Below, one piece after another: positions 36,936-46,012 of a stretch of DNA of 64,000 nucleotides. Source of the stretch: BJHQ01 sp964654285 (lineage in GTDB: Bacteria > Planctomycetota > UBA11346); assembly GCA_964654285.1 (NCBI GenBank), contig CAZZJC010000001.1, positions 124,001 through 188,000 on the forward strand, in the 5' to 3' direction. The position numbers and the translations under genes are program-made. The notes beneath the pieces are model-generated. The model ran no database searches. It was given only the letters and a program-made list of their open reading frames with translations, and was not told the origin of the DNA. How positions within the stretch are numbered: the stretch's first letter is position 1; every line of letters starts with the position of its first letter.

Positions 36936-37326
36936 GGGGCTCCCCAGTGGATCGGAGCATCGGTCGGCAATGCAAGGGGACAACCGTGGGCCTGTTGATC
37001 CCCTGGACTATGGCTGGCGGGTCGGTCAGCCATGCCAGCTTGCGGTGATGATTCCTACAGGCAGCCCTCCATGCCGCGACGAGATCCTGGGCGACTTCGG
37101 CGGTGAGGCTATGCAGCAGCTCGCGCGCATGGGCGTCGAGCCAGCCGCGCAGGGCGAGACACGACGCTTCGGGATGACGGACGTCGATGTAGACGACGCA
37201 GGTGCGGAGGCTGGAGGCAGTGTCGTCGTGGCGGTCAAGGATCTGCTCAGCGAAATCGACGCCGCTGGCGAACCAGTCGTCGCTGTGTTCGGCGCGCAGC
37301 GGGCTGAGGTCGGGGATGGTGATGGG
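36886..37326 (-). pseudogene. gene fragment without a start codon at the right island end
   Basis: The minus strand is open from inside the right guaA repeat to a stop at 36886, with strong GC bias at third positions. The translation includes IPDLSPLRAEHSDDWFASGV and LRTCVVYIDVRHPEASCLAL, which looks like genuine protein. There is no ATG, GTG or TTG in frame at its beginning. It overlaps the start of hsdM by 50 bases. I do not recognise a family. It is probably the 3' part of a gene cut or fused when the island was inserted. Confidence 0.5.
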
Positions 37327-37386
37327 ATCAACCGCGTGGTGTACGACATCACGTCGAAGCCGCCGGGCACGATCGAGTGGGAATGA
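37327..37386 (+). repeat. right attachment-site repeat of the guaA island (attR)
   Basis: A copy of the guaA end, encoding INRVVYDITSKPPGTIEWE and a TGA stop, 9.2 kb from guaA and not attached to a guaA body. It probably is the original chromosomal 3' end, displaced when an element carrying its own copy recombined into guaA. Confidence 0.85.
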
Positions 37387-37399
37387 ACGGCTGATCGGC

Positions 37400-39349
37400 C
37401 TACGGCTGGCCGAGATGCCCAGGCACCGCGCCGAAGCGTGCGGCCAGTTGCGCCCGCCAGAGCGATCCCGGCCGCACCGCGCGGTTGATCGCCCAGAGAT
37501 GCGCCCAGGCGTCGTCGCGGTCGGCGGTGTGGTGGTGGCCTGCGGCGTCGTGCCAGGTCAGTTCGGCGTGGCCGCGGGCGTGCACGCCGACGGCGATGAG
37601 GCCGGGATAGCTGATCGCATCGCCGGCGGTGGCCAGGGTGCGGTGCGGCTTGTAGGGGTTCAGGCTGCCGAGGCGGCAGTTCCACAGCACCAGTTCGCGG
37701 CCGTGGCGCGGCGGCAGCGCGGCGGGTGAGCCGCCGCCGGTCAGCACCAGGCCGTGGCAGTGGTCGAAGCAGTTGGCGATCGACAGGGATCCGTGCAGGT
37801 CGATGCCGGAGGGATCGTGGCCGGAGCACTCGCAGAAGACGTTGCCGGAGGCGGTGCCGTTCATCGCGAAGGCGTGCATCTGGCGCGCCGCATCGCAGCG
37901 CAGGATCAGGTTGCCGGTCGAGCAGCCATGCACGCCGAAGCCGTTGTGGCCGGGGTTGCCGACGATGCGGCAGTCCTGGATCGTGCAGGCGCGGCAGTCG
38001 CCCAGGCCGATCGCGGTGGTGCAGGAGTCGCAGACGACATCGCGGACCCAGCAGTCGTCGGCACCGATCAGCTTGATGCAGTCCCAGCCGTTGTCATGGA
38101 GGTCGTCCTGGTGGTGGACGAAGGCGTCCTCCCAGGCCGAGGTCAGCCGCAGGCCCTCGATGCCGCAGCCGTGGATGCGCGGGCCGGGCGTCCACAGGCC
38201 CGGCCGCCAGCGCGTTTCGGCATCCAGGCGCACCGGCGCGTCGACCTCGACCACGTCGTCGTCGATGGCGGTGATGCGCAACAGCTGCTGGTAATGCCTG
38301 AGGTGCGGGCCGTGGTAGGCCGAACCGAGCCGGGTCGATGGCGTGGCGAGGGCGTGCGCGAGCGAATCCGCGTCGTCGTCCTGGTAGACGAGCTGCACGA
38401 TCTGGCCGACCTCCAGCAGACCGGCGTCGAACATGGTCAGGCGGCGCTCGCCGCGCCTGGCCGAGGCGACCCCGCCGATGCGCTCGGGTGCGGCGAGGTC
38501 GGCGTCCATCGCGCCTGCCCGCTTCCACGCCTGGACGCGGATGTGGCGCGGATAGATCCCGGACAGCCACTTCTTGTCCGGGAATGGCGACTGGCCCGGA
38601 TGGTGCGCGAAGAGTTCGGTGCCGTGCAGGCCGGATCCGGCCCCGCGCAGGACGACGCCCGGCCCGTGCACGAACAGGCAGAGGTCGGGGTCGAGCAGGC
38701 CGATCTCGAAGCGGCCGGGCGGGAAGAGCACGACGCCGCCGCCGCCGGCGACCGCCGCATCGATCGCGGCCTGGATGGCGGCGGTCGCGTCGCGTCCGCT
38801 GTCGGCGACGGCGCCGAAGTCCTCGACCCGGAACATGGGTCCGATCGGGGTCGGGATGGGTTCGCGGCCGTTGCGGTAGCCCGCGTCGGTGAAATCCGGC
38901 AGACGGGCCTGGGCCGGGGCGCGCCGCCAGGCGTCCAGCACCGGCGGCACCTCGGGCGTCGCGGCCGACGCCTGGAAGCGGCGCGACCGCATCGAGCCGC
39001 TGATGCTGCCGCTGACCGCCTGGCCGCGCCAGGTGCCGGCGATGGTGCCGTCGACCACCGTGCCGTTGACGCCGACGTTCAGGATGAGATGCAGGGGACC
39101 GCCGGGGATCCACGGATCCGACCCGAGCGGGCAGTCGATCTCCAGCACGTCCTGGCCGTCGACTTTGCGCTGCGCCGTGATGCGGCCGTGGTGCAGCAGC
39201 GCATTCAAGCCGGTGGCGATCACCTGCGGCCACCAGGTGTCGCCGGTGCGCCAGAGGGTCAAAACGAGATCCGGACTGCCCTTGGGGGTGGTGATGAAAC
39301 CCGGGGCGGACAGACGGCATTCCAGGGCGTCGAGCGGGATGCGGGGCAT
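37400..39349 (-). CDS. pectate-lyase-superfamily right-handed beta-helix protein
   Basis: A protein of 649 residues from ATG 39349 (GAGGAC nine bases upstream). The N-terminal 150 residues form a separate beta domain. FRVEDFGAVADSGRDATAAI near residue 175, then VVLFPPGRFEIG, is the start of the Pectate_lyase_3 beta-helix. Parallel-helix rungs with turns such as GADDCWVRDVVCDSCTTAIG and GDCRACTIQDCRIVGN follow to about 570. No signal peptide is seen. The family covers lyases, isomerases and hydrolases of acidic polysaccharides. Catalytic residues cannot be picked by eye. It is divergent from pheT. Confidence 0.78.
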   Translation of the reverse strand: MPRIPLDALECRLSAPGFITTPKGSPDLVLTLWRTGDTWWPQVIATGLNALLHHGRITAQRKVDGQDVLEIDCPLGSDPWIPGGPLHLILNVGVNGTVVDGTIAGTWRGQAVSGSISGSMRSRRFQASAATPEVPPVLDAWRRAPAQARLPDFTDAGYRNGREPIPTPIGPMFRVEDFGAVADSGRDATAAIQAAIDAAVAGGGGVVLFPPGRFEIGLLDPDLCLFVHGPGVVLRGAGSGLHGTELFAHHPGQSPFPDKKWLSGIYPRHIRVQAWKRAGAMDADLAAPERIGGVASARRGERRLTMFDAGLLEVGQIVQLVYQDDDADSLAHALATPSTRLGSAYHGPHLRHYQQLLRITAIDDDVVEVDAPVRLDAETRWRPGLWTPGPRIHGCGIEGLRLTSAWEDAFVHHQDDLHDNGWDCIKLIGADDCWVRDVVCDSCTTAIGLGDCRACTIQDCRIVGNPGHNGFGVHGCSTGNLILRCDAARQMHAFAMNGTASGNVFCECSGHDPSGIDLHGSLSIANCFDHCHGLVLTGGGSPAALPPRHGRELVLWNCRLGSLNPYKPHRTLATAGDAISYPGLIAVGVHARGHAELTWHDAAGHHHTADRDDAWAHLWAINRAVRPGSLWRAQLAARFGAVPGHLGQP

Positions 39350-39469
39350 GGAGTCCTCGGCCGGGATGTTCGCGCCCTGCCCGCCCTGCCAACCGTCTTT
39401 TCCCTGGCCTGCGGCTTGCACCGTCGTCCGTGCCCCGGACCCTACGCGCCCCGACGGAAAACCCTCCCC

Positions 39470-41965
39470 ATGCGCGTCAGTCTCACCTGGATCAAACGGC
39501 TCCTGGCGGTGCCCCGCCTCACCCTCGGAGACGAGGAGCTCGCGGCGCGGCTCACCCTGCGCACGGCCGAGATCGAGCACGGCCTGACCCGGGTCGGGGC
39601 GCACCTCGACGGTGTCGTGGTCGGCAAGGTGCTGACCTGCGTGAAGCATCCCCAGGCCGATCGCCTGCGCTGCACGACGGTCACGATCGGCACCGGCCCG
39701 GAATTGAAGATCGTCTGCGGCGCGCCGAACGTCGCCGCCGGGCAGACGGTCGCGGTGGCGACCGTGGGCACCGTCATCTCCAGCACGGATGCGGCGGGGA
39801 AGACCAGCACGTTCACGATCAAGCCGGCGAAACTGCGGGGCGAACCCAGCGAAGGCATGCTGTGCTCATGCGCCGAACTCGGCCTGGATTCCGCGCGGGT
39901 CGGCGGCGCCGGTGGCGTCAGCGGCGCCAGCGACGGCATCCTGGTGCTGCCCGACCACCTGCCGGCGGGCCAGCCGCTCGCCCAGGCGTTGGGCATCGCG
40001 GATACCGTGCTGTCGATCGAGAACATCGCGATCACGCATCGGCCGGATCTCTGGGGCCAGTGGGGCTGGGCGCTCGAGATCGCCGCCGCCTGCGGCCTGC
40101 CCGCGCCGGCCGCTCCTGACGTGGCGTGGACGCCGGAGCCGGGCCCGTACCGGGCCGAGATCCGCGATGCCGGCTGCAAGGCCTACCTCGGCGCGGTGGT
40201 CGAAGGCGTCGACAACCGCCCCAGCCCGGCGTGGCTGCAGGATCTCCTCACCGCCTGCGGCGTGCGGCCGCTCGGCCTGCTCGTCGATGTCACCAATTTC
40301 GTGATGCTCGAACTCGGCGAGCCGATGCATGCTTTCGACCTGCGCGAACTGTCCGGCACCACGGTCACCGTGCGCGGCGGCGATGCCGGCGAGTCCATCA
40401 CCACGCTCGACGGTCGCACGCACGCGCTGACCCCGAGTGATCTGGTGATCGCGGACCAGTCGCGCGCCCTCGCCCTGGCCGGCATCATGGGCGGCCAGGG
40501 GAGCATGATCCGCGCCGACACCAGCGCGGTGCTGCTGGAAGCCGCCTGCTTCGATGGCGCCCGCATCCGGCGCACCCGCCAGCGTTTCGGCACCGCCACC
40601 GATTCGTCAGCCCGTTTCGAGAAGAGCCTCTACCCGGAACTCGCCGTCGCCGGCATGAACCGCTGCATCGCCCTGCTGCGCGAGATCATCCCGACGTGTC
40701 GCGTCACCCACCGTTTCCACGCCGGCACCTTGGCCGCGCCGGTGCGCCGGATCGCCCTCGACCCCGCCCTCGCGCCCCGCCGCATCGGCCTCGCGATCAG
40801 TGCGGACGAACAGGCCCGTCATCTCGCTGCCCTGGGATTCCGCAGCGAATCCGGCACGGTCACCGTGCCCTGGTGGCGCGCCAAGGATGTCGTCCAGGGC
40901 ATGGATCTGGTGGAGGAGATCGCGCGCAGCCACGGCTACGACCGCCTGGTGCCGGAAGCGCCGCGCCTGATCGCCGAAGCGCCCGCCGCCAACGTCCTGC
41001 GTGAGCACGAGCACCGCGCCCGCCGCGCCTTGTCGGCGCTCGGCTGGGACGAGGTCGCCACCTACGCGTTCACCTCGCCGGCCTGGGCCACCGCCCTGGG
41101 CTGGGACGCAGGCCAGGTGATCCGCCTCAACCATCCGATGTCGGCGGAACAGTCCATCCTCCGCCTGAGCCTGCTGCCGACCCTGGCCGAGGCGGTCGGC
41201 CGCAACCGCAAGCACCTCGACCGCGTCGCCATCTTCGAGGTCGGCAAGCGCTACGGCGCGGGCCTTGGCGTCGTCGCTGGAGTCAGCGCCGGCATCACCC
41301 CGGATGAATGCCTGGTCGTCGCCGGGGCCTGCGCCGCCGCCGGCGACGAGGCTCCGTTCTTCACCGCCCGCGACGCCGCTGCCGGACTGCTGCGCGGACT
41401 CGGGTTCGCCTCTCCGGATGCGGACGCGCCCTATGTGCGCGCGCTCTCGGGCGCGGGTGCAGATGCGGAACTCAGTCCGGGCCGCGCGGTCGAACTGGTC
41501 GTGGCTCCGCCCGGAGCCGGGCGTGCCGCCGCCCCGGTCGTGGTCGGTGTCGCCGGCGAACTGCCCAAGGCCCTGCGCAACCTCGCCGGCTGCCCGGAGC
41601 GGGTCGGTTGGTTCCGCGTCGACCTCGAACGCCTGCTCGCCGCCCTCGGCCCCGCCAAGCCGGTGGTCCACCACCCGCCCAGCCGCTTCCCCGCCGTCGA
41701 CCGCGATTTCACCTGGGAATGCAGCGAAGGAACGAGCTTCGTCGACCTCGCCCGGCCGACCCGCGCCGCCGCCGGCGCGATCTGCCAGCGCATCGATCTG
41801 GTCAGCGTCTATCGCGGCGCGCCCTACCCCGCCGACCGCAAGGCGGTGAGTCTGAAGGTCGTGCTCCAATCCGACGACCGCACCCTCACCGACGCCGAGA
41901 TCCAGGCCGTGCACCAGCGCGTCATCGACCGCGTCACCGCCACCGGTGCCGTGCTGCGCGGGTGA
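39470..41965 (+). CDS. pheT: phenylalanine-tRNA ligase beta subunit
   Basis: A protein of 831 residues from ATG 39470. In order: the EMAP-type tRNA-binding domain at about 40-150 (VVGKVLTCVKHPQADRLRCT), the B3/B4 editing domain (KAYLGAVVEGVDNRPSPAWL), B5 (VPWWRAKDVVQGMDLVEEIA), the core catalytic-like domain (HPMSAEQSILRLSLLPTLAE) and a C-terminal ferredoxin-fold anticodon-binding domain (SRFPAVDRDFTWECSEGTSF). The alpha subunit gene pheS is not in the window; it is not directly upstream, which is unusual. A tRNA-Ser with repeats follows downstream on the other strand. Confidence 0.97.
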   Translation: MRVSLTWIKRLLAVPRLTLGDEELAARLTLRTAEIEHGLTRVGAHLDGVVVGKVLTCVKHPQADRLRCTTVTIGTGPELKIVCGAPNVAAGQTVAVATVGTVISSTDAAGKTSTFTIKPAKLRGEPSEGMLCSCAELGLDSARVGGAGGVSGASDGILVLPDHLPAGQPLAQALGIADTVLSIENIAITHRPDLWGQWGWALEIAAACGLPAPAAPDVAWTPEPGPYRAEIRDAGCKAYLGAVVEGVDNRPSPAWLQDLLTACGVRPLGLLVDVTNFVMLELGEPMHAFDLRELSGTTVTVRGGDAGESITTLDGRTHALTPSDLVIADQSRALALAGIMGGQGSMIRADTSAVLLEAACFDGARIRRTRQRFGTATDSSARFEKSLYPELAVAGMNRCIALLREIIPTCRVTHRFHAGTLAAPVRRIALDPALAPRRIGLAISADEQARHLAALGFRSESGTVTVPWWRAKDVVQGMDLVEEIARSHGYDRLVPEAPRLIAEAPAANVLREHEHRARRALSALGWDEVATYAFTSPAWATALGWDAGQVIRLNHPMSAEQSILRLSLLPTLAEAVGRNRKHLDRVAIFEVGKRYGAGLGVVAGVSAGITPDECLVVAGACAAAGDEAPFFTARDAAAGLLRGLGFASPDADAPYVRALSGAGADAELSPGRAVELVVAPPGAGRAAAPVVVGVAGELPKALRNLAGCPERVGWFRVDLERLLAALGPAKPVVHHPPSRFPAVDRDFTWECSEGTSFVDLARPTRAAAGAICQRIDLVSVYRGAPYPADRKAVSLKVVLQSDDRTLTDAEIQAVHQRVIDRVTATGAVLRG

Positions 41966-41994
41966 GCTTGAACCCTCGCGCATGCGCGCGAGCG

Positions 41995-42420
41995 CGTCGG
42001 TCCATGGAATCCCGCCCTTCCCCCACCTGATAAGAGCACGGGGGATTCGAACCTGAGCGAGGTATCGGCCCCCCTGGGCCGATAGCGCTCCCCGGTGGGG
42101 AGCGCGGCCGCGCGAATTCGTGCGAACCAGTGAGCACGACGGTTCATGGAAAGCCCTCCTTGACCCCCAAACGCAGGAAGCGCCGGCCTAAGGCCGGCGC
42201 TTCCTGCGTTTATGGCGGACAGGGAGGGATTCGAACCTGCGCGAGGTATCGGCCCCCCGGGCCGATAGCGCTCCCCGGTGGGGAGCGCGGCCGCGCGAAT
42301 TCGTGCGAACCAGTGAGCACGGCGGTTCATGGAAAGCCCTCCTTGACCCCCAAACGCAGGAAGCGCCGGCATTTGGCCGGCGCTTCCTGCGTTTATGGCG
42401 GACAGGGAGGGATTCGAACC
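41995..42420. repeat. about 184-bp tandem repeats containing the tRNA-Ser 3' end
   Basis: The block GGGATTCGAACC, the complement of the tRNA T-arm, recurs at 42042, 42226 and 42409, that is with periods of 184 and 183 bases. Each complete unit carries, in order on the plus strand, a TATCGGCCC/GGGCCGATA hairpin, a GCGCTCCCC-GGT-GGGGAGCGC hairpin, a shared 45-base stretch from TTCGTGCGAACC, and a 19-bp hairpin ending next to the tRNA-like TGGCGGACAGGGAGG. A degenerate copy lacking the long hairpin seems to precede (41995-42041). No protein gene is supported here. Confidence 0.9.
42352..42394 (-). terminator. 19-bp hairpin just after tRNA-Ser
   Basis: AAACGCAGGAAGCGCCGGC and its exact complement (42376-42394), with a 5-base loop, begin one base after the encoded CCA of the tRNA. 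It probably ends or processes the tRNA transcript. A second copy at 42169-42211 belongs to the repeat array. There is only a short U-run. Confidence 0.6.
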
Positions 42421-42485
42421 CCCGAGACCCTTGCGAGCCTAGCGGTTTTCGAAACCGCCGCATTCGACCACTCTGCCACCTGTCC
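42396..42485 (-). tRNA. tRNA-Ser(CGA)
   Basis: A 90-base tRNA with encoded CCA. On the minus strand it begins GGACAGGTGGCAGAGTGGTC and ends CCCTGTCCGCCA, giving a 7-bp acceptor stem. The anticodon loop is TTCGAAA, anticodon CGA, within stem GCGGT/ACCGC. A long variable arm (CTCGCAAGGGTCTCG region) and the T-loop GGTTCGAATCC are as expected for serine tRNA. It reads UCG codons. Confidence 0.96.
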
Positions 42486-42666
42486 AGGCGCTCCGTGGTG
42501 GTGCGGCAGCCTAGGACCTTCGCCGGAAGCGCAACCGCTCTTGTGCGGGGTCCTGCGCTCCTCATCGCCCATCGGAGCATGCCGGCGCCAGGCGATGCGG
42601 CGGGCGTCTGCCCATCCTTTCCCGGCTTGCGGCTGGTCCGATGGCCGCTCTGCCGACCATGCAGGG

Positions 42667-44217
42667 ATGAGCACCGACCTTGCGATCACGCGCCTCGCCG
42701 CTTTCGGGGGTTCCTACGGCAATGTCCCGGCCTTGACCGCCTGCCTCGACGATGCCGACGCGCTGGGGGCCCAGGCACGGGTCTTCCTCGGTGATGCGAT
42801 CGGCTGCTGCGGCGCCAGCGGGGCGGTGCTGGAAGTGATCCGCGCGCGCTGCACGACGCTGGTCGCCGGCAACCATGAGCAGGAGGCCGTGGCGCGATCG
42901 GGATCGTGCGGCTGCGGCTATGCCTCGGCCGACGACGAGCGCCTGAGCTGCCAGGCCTTCCAGGTCGCCGACGCTGGCCTGTCCGATGCCGATCGCGCCT
43001 GGCTCGCCACCTGGCCGGAGCGCGCGTTCATCGCCACCCCGCGCGGCCGGGTGCTGCTCTGCCACGGCAGTCCGGGGCGGACCAACGAATTCCTGTACGA
43101 TATCGAGGTCGACGATCAGCGCCTCGACGCCTGGCTGACCCGGTTCGCAGTGATCGGCTTCATCTGCACCCACTCGGGCCTGCCCTGGATCCGCCGCCTG
43201 CGCGGCGGCCGCTTCGCGGTGAATTGCGGCACCAGCGGCAAGCCCGATCACGACGGCGATCCGGCGGTGCATTACGCCTTCCTGGATTTCGCCGGCGAGG
43301 ATGCGCCGCGGATCGAGATCCGCCGGGTCGCCTACGACCATGAATCCTGGGCCCGGTCGATGGAGCGTGCGGGCATCGATCCGCTCTTCGTCGCCCCGGT
43401 GCGGACCGGCGTGTGGACGGTCGGCATCGCCAGCCTGCCCGAGGCCGAACGGCACCGCTACCTGCGCGCCGGACCGGGCGCGGCGCCGGACGCGCCCGTC
43501 TGGGCGCTCGATGCGGCGCGTTTCGATGCCGTGCTGGCGCTCGCGCGCCGGCTGGGATTGCTCACCGTGGCCGAAGCGGCCGAGGTCGGCCGGCTCCTGG
43601 ATCCCGATTTCCCGTTCCATGCGGCGGCGCGCCTGGCCGACAGCATCCATGCCCATGTCCGGGTCGGGGATGTCGCCGCGCTGCCGCACGCCGCCCTGGC
43701 CGCCGCCGGTGGCGTGCGCGAGAACGAACGGCCCGGCTATGTGAAATACGCCTTCGCCGGCGGTCTGAACCTGATCTTCTCCTCGATCCTGGTCGCCGAG
43801 GATGATCGCGTACCGGATCTGCCGCAGCGACCCCGGCCGTTCCTCGATCACGGCGGCATCGATCTGCGGCGCGAGATCGGCGCGGTCCGGGCGGTCTTCG
43901 ACGGCGTGCCGGCGCGGGCCCGCCGCCTGGGCTGGCTTCATGTCGCGCAGGGCGGCCCCGGCCGCGCCGTCGCGTGCTGCCACGCCAACGTCGCGGCGAA
44001 GCATTGGCTCTACCCGCAGGGCGATGACCGTTTCACCCGGCCGGTGGAATTCGCCTTCGGCCCGCTGCGCATCAGCGATGGGCCGATGGGCTGGGATCTG
44101 CGGCCGCTCGATCCGCGCCTCGGATTCAAGCCGGAGGACTGCTGCCTGCCGCTCGTCGATCCGCCGGATGCGGCCACGGCGGGGATCCGGCCGGCGGCGT
44201 TCAGCGCGCGATCCTGA
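42667..44217 (+). CDS. calcineurin-like metallophosphoesterase with unknown C-terminal domain
   Basis: A protein of 516 residues. The N-terminal 240 residues are a metallophosphoesterase of the YfcE/ApaH kind: RLAAFGGSYGNVPALTACLD in place of the usual DxHGN start, FLGDAIGCCG (GD), LVAGNHEQEA (GNHE), VLLCHGSP (GH) and FICTHSGLPW (GHTH-like). The first Asp-x-His motif is changed (GGSYGN), so one metal site may be altered. From about 245 to 516 follows a second domain of unknown kind, in which HANVAAKHWLYPQGDDRF and KYAFAGGLNLIFSSILVAED stand out. The gene end overlaps padR by 17 bases in convergent orientation. Confidence 0.78.
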   Translation: MSTDLAITRLAAFGGSYGNVPALTACLDDADALGAQARVFLGDAIGCCGASGAVLEVIRARCTTLVAGNHEQEAVARSGSCGCGYASADDERLSCQAFQVADAGLSDADRAWLATWPERAFIATPRGRVLLCHGSPGRTNEFLYDIEVDDQRLDAWLTRFAVIGFICTHSGLPWIRRLRGGRFAVNCGTSGKPDHDGDPAVHYAFLDFAGEDAPRIEIRRVAYDHESWARSMERAGIDPLFVAPVRTGVWTVGIASLPEAERHRYLRAGPGAAPDAPVWALDAARFDAVLALARRLGLLTVAEAAEVGRLLDPDFPFHAAARLADSIHAHVRVGDVAALPHAALAAAGGVRENERPGYVKYAFAGGLNLIFSSILVAEDDRVPDLPQRPRPFLDHGGIDLRREIGAVRAVFDGVPARARRLGWLHVAQGGPGRAVACCHANVAAKHWLYPQGDDRFTRPVEFAFGPLRISDGPMGWDLRPLDPRLGFKPEDCCLPLVDPPDAATAGIRPAAFSARS

Positions 44218-44692
44218 CCCGCCGGATCACCGGGTTCACGGGGGCGCCCCGGTTCTTGCGCGGGGAACCTGCCGCCATTCCCGTCGCCTCGGCGGGTTCC
44301 GTCCGCGCTGCCGAGCGGATCGCCTCGTCGCAGCTTTCCAGCAGCAGGTCGATGGAGGCGCGGTAGTCACCCAAGGTCTCGACCCAGCGTTGCAGGCACG
44401 CGATGCCGGCCGGGGTGATCTGATACAGGCGCTTGGCCGGTCCGGCGCTGGTGGTGTCCCAGCGCGACTGGCAGTGGCCGCGCGCCTCCATGCCGTTCAG
44501 GGCGCGGTAGACGCCTCCGACATCCGGTTTCTGTCCGGCGAACGATGGCAGCGCGGCGAGATCCTCGATCAGCTGGTAGCCGTGCATCTCGCCGCGCGCG
44601 AGCAGGCAGAGGATGGCCGGTTGGACGAAGCGCCCAAGGCTGGCGCCTTCGCACGGACAGGGATCGTCAGAGGGGGGGCACGCTGCGGCCAT
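44201..44692 (-). CDS. PadR-family transcriptional regulator with N-terminal Cys pair
   Basis: A protein of 163 residues from ATG 44692; an ATG at 44737 would add 15 residues. The PadR winged helix is clear: LGRFVQPAILCLLARGEMHG, YQLIEDLAALPSF and VGGVYRALNGMEARGHCQSR. The N-terminal DDPCPCEG contains two Cys ahead of the domain, a feature of one PadR branch, and may bind metal or sense redox state. The C-terminal part is short. A palindrome lies between this gene and the ABC importer operon, which it probably represses along with itself. Confidence 0.9.
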   Translation of the reverse strand: MAAACPPSDDPCPCEGASLGRFVQPAILCLLARGEMHGYQLIEDLAALPSFAGQKPDVGGVYRALNGMEARGHCQSRWDTTSAGPAKRLYQITPAGIACLQRWVETLGDYRASIDLLLESCDEAIRSAARTEPAEATGMAAGSPRKNRGAPVNPVIRRVRIAR

Positions 44693-44791
44693 GGCGGGAT
44701 TAAGCGCCGCCTCGGCATTGATGCAACGTGCCGCCATTCCGATTGGCCGCGTGAGCGGGCGGGCCGCCAGGTGTGGGGGCGCTTGCTTCTA

Positions 44792-44806
44792 TATGATAAG
44801 ATCATA
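44792..44806. promoter_or_regulatory. probable PadR operator in the divergent promoter
   Basis: TATGAT-AAG-ATCATA is a perfect palindrome (44792-44806) within an unusually AT-rich stretch, ATATGATAAGATCATACATG, between padR and the substrate-binding protein gene (ATG 44864). PadR boxes are commonly of the ATGT-N8-ACAT kind, and the site here (ATAT...ACAT) is close. TATGAT also fits a -10 box. Confidence 0.68.
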
Positions 44807-44863
44807 CATGTGCCAAGCGCATCTGCGCGCGTCCGTCTCCCCCAATCCAACCCGAGGACCGTC

Positions 44864-45892
44864 ATGCCCGATGCGCTTCCGATCTCTCTCGCCCGTACGG
44901 CGGCTGGTCTGGTCGCCGGCCTCGCGGTGGTCTGCTCGGCCGCCGCCAGCGAGATGGTGATCCAGTACGACTGCATCCCGAACTACGCCAACTGGGGCGG
45001 CGTCACCAAGGCCTACAGGGACAGGACCGGCGTCGAGGTTCCGCCCGACATGAAGGGCTCCAGCGCGACCATGGCGGCGCTGGAGGCCGAGCAGGCCAAT
45101 CCCCAGGCCGATGTCGCCTACTACAACGGGGCGATCGGCTTCCAGGCCGCCGGCAAGGGTCTGCACCAGCCGTACCAGCCGGCCGGATGGGAAAAAATCC
45201 CGGCCGATCTCAAGGACCCCGCCGGCACCTGGTGGACGGTGCACACCGGCCACATCGCCATCCTGGTCAACGTCAGCGCGCTCAAGGGCAAGCCGGTGCC
45301 GCGCTCGTTCGCGGATCTCCTCCAGCCCGCCTACAAGGGCCTGGTGGTCTACGACGATCCGCGCATCCACGGCACCGGCTTCAGCTTCATCTACGGCATC
45401 GATGCCGTCCTCGGAGGGAAGGGCGGCGGCGACGCGGGTTTCGGCTACCTCAAGCAGCTCGACGCGAACATCCTGAAATACGCCAAGGAGAACTCCTACA
45501 ACGATCTCCTGCGCGGCGAGGTGCCGATCTGGATCAACGCGGACGGCAATGGGCTGAAGGCCAAGTGGGTCGACCAGGCCCCGATCGAGGTCGTCATCCC
45601 CGCCGAAGGCACCATCGCGCTGCCCCTGGTCATGGGCCTGGTGAAGGGCGCGCCGCGCGCTGCGGCGGCGAAGCGCTACCTCGACTGGCTGCTCACCGAC
45701 GAGGCCCAGGGCCTGATGGCGCAATCGTTCTTCCAGCCGGTGATGCCGGTCGCCCTGCCCGCCGACCTCAAGGCCAAGTTCCCGCCCGCCGAAGCCTACG
45801 CCAAGAGCAGGAACCTTCCGCTCGCTGCGATGGCCGCCGCCGCCGATGCCACCAAGAAGCGGTGGCAGAAGGACATCGAGGGCGGCCGCTGA
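44864..45892 (+). CDS. ABC importer substrate-binding protein
   Basis: A protein of 342 residues with the signal peptide LARTAAGLVAGLAVVCSAAA. It is a periplasmic binding protein of the PotD/AfuA/PhnS class: YYNGAIGFQAAGKGLHQPYQ, GFSFIYGIDAVLGGKGGGDA and the C-terminal RYLDWLLTDEAQGLMAQSFF are typical. GAGG lies before the ATG. Ligands for this class include ferric ion, thiamine, 2-aminoethylphosphonate and polyamines; none can be chosen by eye. It is the first gene of an operon with two permeases, an ATPase and a UroD-family protein. Confidence 0.9.
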   Translation: MPDALPISLARTAAGLVAGLAVVCSAAASEMVIQYDCIPNYANWGGVTKAYRDRTGVEVPPDMKGSSATMAALEAEQANPQADVAYYNGAIGFQAAGKGLHQPYQPAGWEKIPADLKDPAGTWWTVHTGHIAILVNVSALKGKPVPRSFADLLQPAYKGLVVYDDPRIHGTGFSFIYGIDAVLGGKGGGDAGFGYLKQLDANILKYAKENSYNDLLRGEVPIWINADGNGLKAKWVDQAPIEVVIPAEGTIALPLVMGLVKGAPRAAAAKRYLDWLLTDEAQGLMAQSFFQPVMPVALPADLKAKFPPAEAYAKSRNLPLAAMAAAADATKKRWQKDIEGGR

Positions 45893-46012
45893 ACATGCGG
45901 GCGGCGCCATGCTTGCGGTCGTTCAGCGCGCCTCGTGGCGAAGCCGACCTGACGCCAGGGTTGCCTGACGCCAGGATGGCCATGCTGATTCCCACCACGG
46001 TTTCCCCTGATC

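Noticed and set aside
36970..37386. A plus-strand frame ending in the guaA-like peptide, as a fusion protein
   Set aside because: Only the last 20 codons resemble guaA; the rest is opposite a frame with stronger coding bias. It is better explained as an attachment repeat.
42188..42580. Arg-rich open frames across the tRNA-linked repeats, as a protamine-like protein similar to E. coli tpr
   Set aside because: The frames read through the tRNA itself, have no convincing ribosome binding site, and their Arg content is explained by GC-rich sequence.
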